A stretch of 11,137 nt of DNA from Bacillota bacterium (GTDB lineage: Bacteria > Bacillota_I > Bacilli_A > Acholeplasmatales > Acholeplasmataceae), in the NCBI GenBank assembly GCA_006226985.1, contig SBGC01000022.1, forward strand, positions 1 to 11,137. The letters are read 5' to 3'. Below are positions 6,479 through 11,137 of this stretch, piece by piece. The notes beneath the pieces were generated by a model. The model was not told the DNA's origin. It made no database searches and was given only the letters and a program-made list of their open reading frames with translations. The translations under genes were made by a program, and so were the position numbers. Each line of letters starts with the position of its first letter. Within the stretch, counting starts at the first letter, position 1.

Positions 6479-7843
6479 CTATCTTCTAAGTTCAAGTAAT
6501 GAAACAGACTCAACAAGTGCTGTATAAGGAAACATATCAATGGGAACTGTTTCAACGAGTTGGTAATCTTTTTGTAAAAGCTGTAAATCTTTAGCGAGGG
6601 TTGATGGATTACATGATCCATAAATGAGTCGTGAGGGTTTAAACTTTTGAATAAGATAAATCGTTTCTTCGCCTAATCCAACACGTGGTGGATCGAAAAA
6701 CATCACATCAATCTTCTTTTCACGAAGTCCTGATAGTGCTCGTTTGAAATCACTATGTAACACAGTGACATTTGAAATTCCATTTTCATTAAGTGAGAGT
6801 TTTGCTGATTCACAGGCTTGTTGTTCAATTTCAATCGCATAGACATGTTTTGCATCACCTGCAATATAATGGCTTACTGGTGCAATCCCTGCATAAGCAT
6901 CAATCGCTACTTCATGTTTTTTTAAGTTAGCTAGTCGACGCATCTCTTGGTAGAAACGATCAGCTTGCTCTGTATTTAGTTGGAAGAATGCTTCTGGTTT
7001 CAATATAAAAGATTGATTGTTTAATCTCTCAATAATCGTTTCTTTACCTAAAATGAGTTCCATTTCATCAGTGAAAAATCCTGGTTTTTTTAAATCACCA
7101 TTGATAACCTCATAAACTGAAACAACATGCTTCTCTTTTTTCATAAGTGCTTTAGCAACATCTATCAAACGACTTGATTTTTTTAGCATAATGAATGACA
7201 CTTGTGCCTCTTTTGTATGTTCAGCAATTCTGACCACTAAGGATCTCACATATCCTCGTTTAGTTTTAGGATCAATCGCATCCATTTGATATTCATCCAT
7301 CAAGTGGATGCATGTGTTTAGAATTTGATTAATGCCTTCATGTTGAATAGGACAATTTTCAATCGGAATAAAATGATTTGAATTTTTAGCATACATACCA
7401 AATACATTCTTACCTCTTAATTTTTGAACAGGTAAAGACGCTTTGTTACGATAATTTTTAGGGTTTACTGCTCCAATCGTCTTTTTAACGACATTGGGAT
7501 TCGGTTTAGGATTCATATAGCGATCAAAGGATTGCAAAATAATATCACGTTTATGTGCTAAAGCGGTCTCATAAACCATATGCTGGGTTTGACAACCCCC
7601 ACATGTTTCATAGACAGGACAAAAAGGAATACTTCTTGATTTACTTGATTTAATGACATTTTTTGTCATAGCGGTTGCTCTATTTTCAAAAACATCTTTA
7701 ATTTCTATTTCGACTTCTTCACCAGGTAGTGCACCTTCAACAAAAATAGCAAGCTTTTGATCATAAGCAATGCCTTCACCGTTGATACCCATACGTTTGA
7801 TGGATACAGTTAATGTATCGTTTGGTTTAATGTGTTGTTCCAT
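6479..7843 (-). CDS. rlmD: 23S rRNA (uracil-C5)-methyltransferase, RlmD/RlmCD (RumA) family
   Basis: The 454-residue protein has the full RumA layout. An N-terminal TRAM RNA-binding domain spans residues 1-60, followed by the four [4Fe-4S] cysteines C75, C81, C84 (CPVYETCGGC) and C164 (ENCP), and a SAM-dependent methyltransferase domain. Catalytic elements are present: DPPRVGL (384-390), nucleophile C411 in GSCNPSTLAKDL, and E445 in the final ALVESVSLLEL. It methylates C5 of uridines in 23S rRNA. Firmicutes often use a single enzyme, RlmCD, for U747 and U1939, so the exact target is uncertain. The SAM-binding motif I reads DAYAGIAPVS, where the usual second glycine (GxG) is alanine. It is the first gene of the long operon, with a good promoter and an AAAGGGG ribosome binding site eight bases before ATG. 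Confidence 0.92.
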   Translation of the reverse strand: MEQHIKPNDTLTVSIKRMGINGEGIAYDQKLAIFVEGALPGEEVEIEIKDVFENRATAMTKNVIKSSKSRSIPFCPVYETCGGCQTQHMVYETALAHKRDIILQSFDRYMNPKPNPNVVKKTIGAVNPKNYRNKASLPVQKLRGKNVFGMYAKNSNHFIPIENCPIQHEGINQILNTCIHLMDEYQMDAIDPKTKRGYVRSLVVRIAEHTKEAQVSFIMLKKSSRLIDVAKALMKKEKHVVSVYEVINGDLKKPGFFTDEMELILGKETIIERLNNQSFILKPEAFFQLNTEQADRFYQEMRRLANLKKHEVAIDAYAGIAPVSHYIAGDAKHVYAIEIEQQACESAKLSLNENGISNVTVLHSDFKRALSGLREKKIDVMFFDPPRVGLGEETIYLIQKFKPSRLIYGSCNPSTLAKDLQLLQKDYQLVETVPIDMFPYTALVESVSLLELRR

Positions 7844-7866
7844 AGTATTACCCCTTTGTTACTTTT

Positions 7867-7894
7867 ATTTTACCAAGTAATATGCACTTTTCAA
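7867..7894 (-). promoter_or_regulatory. Sigma-A type promoter of the rRNA methyltransferase operon
   Basis: The minus strand has TTGAAA (7894-7889) and TAAAAT (7872-7867) separated by 16 bases, each with five of six matches to the consensus. Initiation is expected near 7860, leaving a leader of about 17 bases that carries the AAAGGGG site. The -35 hexamer begins within the T-run of the terminator before it, so the two elements share bases. Confidence 0.7.
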
Positions 7895-7920
7895 AAAAAA
7901 AGTGATGAAATATCATCACT
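7893..7920 (-). terminator. Rho-independent terminator of the SecB-like gene
   Basis: AGTGATGA (7920-7913), loop TATT, and TCATCACT (7908-7901) form a perfect eight-pair stem followed by eight T on the minus strand (7900-7893). The A and G of the TAG stop codon (7919-7921) are the first bases of the stem. It separates the lipoprotein/SecB-like unit from the long operon. Confidence 0.88.
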
Positions 7921-8332
7921 AGTTCTTCGGATTGGGTTTAAAGGTAATTCCCACTTGCAAATTAACTTGAGACAAATCAATAATTGGTACGATAAGCCAT
8001 CCTCTTATATCATCTGTGAACTGTTCAGCAAGTGTTCGGATATATGGGAAGAGCATTTGAAAAAATTGATTGATCCGTTGAAGTTCATTTAAACTATGAT
8101 ACCAATCATATTGATTAATTCGATAAGCACCTCGAAAGAATAGATGTGATGGTGAGTTGTTTAAATATTTAAATGAAAATGTGACATCAAGTGAAAAGAT
8201 GTTTGTTTTTTCATCTAATATACCTTGAACCACACGGATTGAGATAAGTTCAACACCACCGTCTTGTTCACGGTGTATATCTGCTTTAAGTAGTTTATAT
8301 CCTAAAAAATCAAATGGAGCATTTTGGTTCAT
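7919..8332 (-). CDS. SecB-like chaperone-fold protein
   Basis: The start is set at ATG 8332-8330 (137 residues, MNQNAPFDFLGYKLL). An ATG two codons upstream sits directly against the GGAGG (8339-8343), leaving no spacer, whereas the chosen one has six bases. The N-terminal FDFLGYKLLKADIH, a middle of alternating strands (IFSLDVTFSFKYL), and the block LFPYIRTLAEQFTDD followed by IVPIIDL (about residues 94-119) fit SecB, whose most conserved region is an LFPYAR helix, then 'LT..gg.P.l.lpPinf'. SecB keeps precursor proteins unfolded for SecA in Proteobacteria; related proteins in Gram-positive bacteria are less studied and some act with toxin-antitoxin systems, none of which is visible here. Length is close to classical SecB (about 150). 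The fold assignment is moderately firm, the function is not. Its direct neighbour upstream is an exported lipoprotein, a possible client. Confidence 0.55.
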   Translation of the reverse strand: MNQNAPFDFLGYKLLKADIHREQDGGVELISIRVVQGILDEKTNIFSLDVTFSFKYLNNSPSHLFFRGAYRINQYDWYHSLNELQRINQFFQMLFPYIRTLAEQFTDDIRGWLIVPIIDLSQVNLQVGITFKPNPKN

Positions 8333-8352
8333 ATGCATCCTCCTTTTCTTTT

Positions 8353-8361
8353 ATTATACCA
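8353..8361 (-). promoter_or_regulatory. Extended -10 promoter of the SecB-like gene
   Basis: The minus strand reads TGG-TATAAT, a perfect -10 hexamer (8358-8353) with an upstream TG, placed 14 bases before the AGGAGG of the SecB-like gene. No -35 is evident. Because the gap to the lipoprotein gene is only about 30 bases and has no terminator, the SecB-like gene may be read both from this site and by read-through. The expected leader is very short. Confidence 0.6.
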
Positions 8362-8363
8362 CT

Positions 8364-9863
8364 TTAATCGTTACCGAATGTGTATGGAATAAATAGAGGA
8401 TTCCAATTTGATTGAAAACTTGATGTAGTTGTGAGTGCTGAAAAGTATATATGATCAATATCTGCATGGATAAATGCTTCTGACTCGATAATTAATGATT
8501 CGCTATGAATCCATACATGATTTGCTTCGACAAATGCAAATGCTCTTCTACTTATTCTTAATAAACTCTTTGGTAAATGGATATCTTGATCAACTGTCAT
8601 GTGTTCAAATGCATAATCATCGATAGTTAATAAAAGACTATCTTCTTCAAATGAAAGTGAATTCAGTTCAAGATCTTCGAGTGCATATGGGAGTATGGAT
8701 ATTATAGGATATTCTTGAATGTATGAAGGAATAACTAAATTGCTTATATATGCTTGAACTTTTACGAGATGAGCTTGATTATTTTTGATGAAAAACACCA
8801 TACCATTTTCTACAATCACTTCATCAACACCATAGATCAACGTTAATAAGTCAGAGGCTTCAAGCTCAACATGTTCATAAGCCTCTCTTTCTTCAGAAAA
8901 CAAAATCGTTCCCTTTGTAAAGGCATTTCTTTCAATTTCAATGGTTGTATCTTCGAATAAGACATAGTCGATAGTAAATCCTTGAAATGCATATGCCTTA
9001 ATGGATTTGAGTTGATGATCAAGCGGAATGACGATTTTACATTCATCATATAATGTATGAAACGCATATCCATTAACTTGTTCTAAAGATGCAGGTAGTT
9101 CAATATATTCTTGAACAAAGTTTTTAATAAAATCTCTTCCTATCGTTGTCACGACACCATGTCCAACAAGTTCAGGAATTTTTAAATTTGCAGAACTACC
9201 ACGATATCGAAGAAGGTATGTTTTAACATCATCTTTTACATACTCATAACCATTTTCTTGTTCAATAGTTAAATAGTTTTCTGGCATTTCAATTTTTGAA
9301 ACATCAGAAAATTGGACATTCATATTGATTTCTCCACCATCTTCAAATGTGATGTCAATAAATAACGTTTGTTCTTCTTTATAAATATGCACTGTATCAG
9401 CCAAATGATAGATACTCATGAATGGTACTTGCATGATTGGTTGATGTTCAGTATCGATTTTTAGTGAATCTCCATCTCTAACAAACCAGTTCATATTAAA
9501 GTCGAAAAAGAAGACATCTAAGAAAAAGTCGAAAAAATTTCCAAAAGGTAAATTCGAAAATTCAGCAAGATATGTTTCTAAACTTTCATAATAGACATAA
9601 ACTTCATCTGTATAAATAGCATTTTCTTCATCAGCTAGAATATATATCTCTGCTCCATCGCCAACGACTTTAAATTTTCGATCATTTCGAATGATGTAAT
9701 AAAAGGTTGAAACACTATCCTCAGTGAAGGTTACTTCCATTTGATATTGCTTCGCATCAATAGCATCATGAATGAGTGAATCAAAAGATTTTTGATCACT
9801 TTCACAAGAAATTAAAAAAATGACGGAAAAAAACAATAAGGTTAACATGAACCATTTTTTCAT
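8364..9863 (-). CDS. Surface lipoprotein with BspA-like leucine-rich repeats
   Basis: The 499-residue protein starts with a lipoprotein signal: MKKW, a hydrophobic core, and lipobox LISC with the lipidated cysteine at position 20. It should therefore be anchored to the outer face of the membrane. Residues 35-200 alternate strands (YQMEVTF, FYYIIRN, KVVGDGAEIYIL, MNVQFSDVSKIEMPE) in a way that suggests a LolA/LppX-like half-barrel, which is inference. From about residue 228 come irregular LRR_5 (BspA-type) repeats: LPASLEQVNGYAFHT, HQLKSIKAYAFQG, TTIEIERNAFTKG, LLTIDDYAFEHM, LPKSLLRISRRAFAFV and SLIIESEAFIHAD. Such repeats bind host or matrix proteins in BspA, but the ligand here is unknown. 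A Phe/Asp-rich segment lies at residues 108-127. A GGAGGGG site about five bases before ATG supports the start. It precedes the SecB-like gene. Confidence 0.8.
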   Translation of the reverse strand: MKKWFMLTLLFFSVIFLISCESDQKSFDSLIHDAIDAKQYQMEVTFTEDSVSTFYYIIRNDRKFKVVGDGAEIYILADEENAIYTDEVYVYYESLETYLAEFSNLPFGNFFDFFLDVFFFDFNMNWFVRDGDSLKIDTEHQPIMQVPFMSIYHLADTVHIYKEEQTLFIDITFEDGGEINMNVQFSDVSKIEMPENYLTIEQENGYEYVKDDVKTYLLRYRGSSANLKIPELVGHGVVTTIGRDFIKNFVQEYIELPASLEQVNGYAFHTLYDECKIVIPLDHQLKSIKAYAFQGFTIDYVLFEDTTIEIERNAFTKGTILFSEEREAYEHVELEASDLLTLIYGVDEVIVENGMVFFIKNNQAHLVKVQAYISNLVIPSYIQEYPIISILPYALEDLELNSLSFEEDSLLLTIDDYAFEHMTVDQDIHLPKSLLRISRRAFAFVEANHVWIHSESLIIESEAFIHADIDHIYFSALTTTSSFQSNWNPLFIPYTFGND

Positions 9864-9889
9864 AAAGCCCCTCCAAATTGTAAACTTTA

Positions 9890-9917
9890 ATTCTATGATA
9901 ACATATCGTACAGTTAA
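9890..9917 (-). promoter_or_regulatory. Candidate promoter of the lipoprotein gene
   Basis: TTAACT (9917-9912) and TAGAAT (9895-9890) on the minus strand are 16 bases apart; the -10 has five of six consensus matches and the -35 four. Initiation near 9883 would leave a leader of about 20 bases with the GGAGGGG site. TGT-TATCAT a few bases upstream is an overlapping alternative -10. Confidence 0.45.
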
Positions 9918-9922
9918 ATGAT

Positions 9923-9953
9923 AAAAAAAATCGACTAGAATTTACCTAGTCGA
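9923..9953 (-). terminator. Rho-independent terminator of ackA
   Basis: TCGACTAG (9953-9946), loop GTAAATT, and CTAGTCGA (9938-9931) form a perfect eight-pair stem followed by eight T on the minus strand (9930-9923). The 5' arm and loop encode the last residues of acetate kinase (RLGKF) and the TAG stop (9937-9935) lies in the 3' arm. Confidence 0.9.
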
Positions 9954-11113
9954 ATAGTTTCTCTTGCGATCATTACTTCTTCATTCGTTGGAATGATGAA
10001 GCCTTTAACTTTTGAATCTTTAGTGGTAATTTCTCTTTCACCACGAAGTTGGTTTTGTACGGGATCGACAGTGATACCTAATACTTTTACTGCATTTAAG
10101 ACATCACGTCTAATTTCAGGAGCATTTTCACCAATACCTGCTGTAAAACAAATTGCATCTAATCCACCCATGTAAACATAGTATGAACCAATATAGTCTG
10201 CAATACGTTTTACTTGGATTTTATGTGCGAGTGTTGCACGATAATCGCCTTTATTCATACCTTCTACGATATCTCTTGAATCATTTGATATACCAGAAAC
10301 ACCAAGATAGCCTGAACGTTTGTTTAAATCATCTAAGACTTCTGCATAGGTTTTATTTTCTTTAGCTGCAATTAGCATTAACACTGCTGGGTCAACGTTA
10401 CCTGAACGTGTTCCCATCGGAATACCTTCAAGGGGAGTTAAACCCATCGATGTATCCACCGATTTACCAGCTTTTACTGCACAAAGCGATGCACCGTTAC
10501 CTAAATGACAAACAATAACTTTCGCTTCAGGATTGTTTAATAATTTAGTAGCTCTCTCAGAAACATATTGGTGTGATGTGCCATGGAAACCATATTTACG
10601 GACACCATAATTTTTGTACCATTCATATGGTGCTGCGTATAGGTATGCATCTTCACTCATCGTTTGATGGAACGTTGTATCAAACACTGCAACTTGAACC
10701 ACTTCTGGTAAAGCTTTTCTAAATGCTTCAATGCCTGTTATATTTGCAGGATTATGAAGAGGTGCTAAATCATTTAAACTGCGAATTTGTTCAACAACTT
10801 TGTCAGTTATGACTGCAGATGTTTTAAATATTTCTCCACCTTGAACAACACGATGTCCGACACCCTTGATTTCATCAAGTGAAGAAATAATATGATGTTT
10901 TATAAGACCTTCAACAACTAAGTGGACTGCAACTTTGTGATCAAGTATTTCTTGTGTGACAGTGACTTTTTCACCATTAACTTTAATGGTAAAAACAGCA
11001 TTGTCATAGCCAATTCTTTCGACTAACCCTGAAGTGATCACTTTTTCTTCAGGCATTTCTAAAAGCTGGAACTTTAAACTTGAGCTTCCAGCATTAACTG
11101 CCATAATTTTCAT
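9935..11113 (-). CDS. ackA: Acetate kinase
   Basis: The 392-residue protein is a full-length acetate kinase, which interconverts acetate plus ATP and acetyl phosphate plus ADP in the cytoplasm. In fermenting cells the reverse direction yields ATP from acetyl phosphate. The signature N7-AGSSSLKF at the N-terminus, R88 in GHRVVQGG, D145 in VFDTTFHQ, H177 in GFHGTSHQYV, the HLGNGASL block (203-210), R236 in MGTRSGNVDP and the acidic pair in PTNEEVMIARET (376-387) correspond to the active-site residues of the Methanosarcina enzyme. Start: an AAAGGAG site eight bases before ATG, near the right edge of the window. The promoter or a partner gene such as pta would lie outside the window. It ends in its own terminator, so it is not cotranscribed with the lipoprotein gene. 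Confidence 0.97.
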   Translation of the reverse strand: MKIMAVNAGSSSLKFQLLEMPEEKVITSGLVERIGYDNAVFTIKVNGEKVTVTQEILDHKVAVHLVVEGLIKHHIISSLDEIKGVGHRVVQGGEIFKTSAVITDKVVEQIRSLNDLAPLHNPANITGIEAFRKALPEVVQVAVFDTTFHQTMSEDAYLYAAPYEWYKNYGVRKYGFHGTSHQYVSERATKLLNNPEAKVIVCHLGNGASLCAVKAGKSVDTSMGLTPLEGIPMGTRSGNVDPAVLMLIAAKENKTYAEVLDDLNKRSGYLGVSGISNDSRDIVEGMNKGDYRATLAHKIQVKRIADYIGSYYVYMGGLDAICFTAGIGENAPEIRRDVLNAVKVLGITVDPVQNQLRGEREITTKDSKVKGFIIPTNEEVMIARETIRLGKF

Positions 11114-11137
11114 ATCAAACGCTCCTTTACATATGTA

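Noticed and set aside
6463..6621. Upstream extension of the small membrane protein frame to position 6621
   Set aside because: It lies inside the rRNA methyltransferase gene in another frame, its predicted sequence has no family character, and a GGAG plus ATG pair just after the methyltransferase stop gives a better start.
7832..8092. Plus-strand open frame of 86 codons
   Set aside because: It runs antisense through a terminator, a promoter and the SecB-like gene, and its translation has no family features.
8333..8338. Alternative ATG for the SecB-like gene at 8338
   Set aside because: The Shine-Dalgarno GGAGG touches this ATG with no spacer; the ATG two codons later has a normal six-base spacing.
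8843..9073. Minus-strand open frame of 76 codons inside the lipoprotein gene
   Set aside because: It is an alternative frame of the repeat region without a ribosome binding site.
9993..10365. Two plus-strand open frames inside ackA
   Set aside because: They are antisense to a fully conserved acetate kinase gene, whose codon structure explains them.

Overview
The window is AT-rich bacterial DNA in which all supported genes lie on the minus strand, so transcription runs from the right end to the left. Three genes end in UGA inside tightly packed overlaps, at 2052-2054, 2629-2631 and 3697-3699, so UGA is read as stop and the standard bacterial code (table 11) fits. Low GC, a lipoprotein with a lipobox, an RlmCD-type rRNA methyltransferase, short intergenic gaps and Firmicute-like ribosome binding sites suggest a Firmicute or an Acholeplasma-like Mollicute that kept UGA as stop. 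The taxonomic placement is inference.

Layout from right to left in transcription order. (1) ackA, acetate kinase (9935-11113), ends in a terminator whose stem overlaps its last codons. (2) A lipoprotein with BspA-like leucine-rich repeats (8364-9863) is followed by a small SecB-like protein (7919-8332), which has its own extended -10 promoter and a terminator. (3) A sigma-A type promoter at 7867-7894 starts a run of nine closely spaced genes: rRNA uracil methyltransferase, small membrane protein, GNAT acetyltransferase, 344-residue nucleotidyltransferase, histidine phosphatase, TfoX-N protein, 252-residue LnuB/F-like nucleotidyltransferase, conserved membrane protein, and a GNAT protein with an extra C-terminal domain. 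The run ends at a terminator at 945-968. (4) A second extended -10 promoter at 914-922 precedes a YhhN/TMEM86-like membrane protein (162-887). Directly behind it is the start of another gene that runs off the left edge.

AckA converts acetyl phosphate to ATP and acetate, and RlmD/RlmCD modifies 23S rRNA. The rest of the long operon is a set of small-molecule modifying enzymes (two GNATs, two nucleotidyltransferases of the folds used by aminoglycoside and lincosamide resistance enzymes, one phosphatase) whose substrates cannot be read from sequence. No tRNA, rRNA, CRISPR array, transposase, phage gene or integration scar was seen.

The points most worth a second look are: the C-terminal half of the 362-residue GNAT protein, which has the outline of a P-loop kinase without a Walker A motif; the SecB-like protein in a presumably Gram-positive-derived cell; the three terminators that all overlap a TAG stop codon; and a 12-base motif shared by two intergenic regions next to extended -10 sequences.
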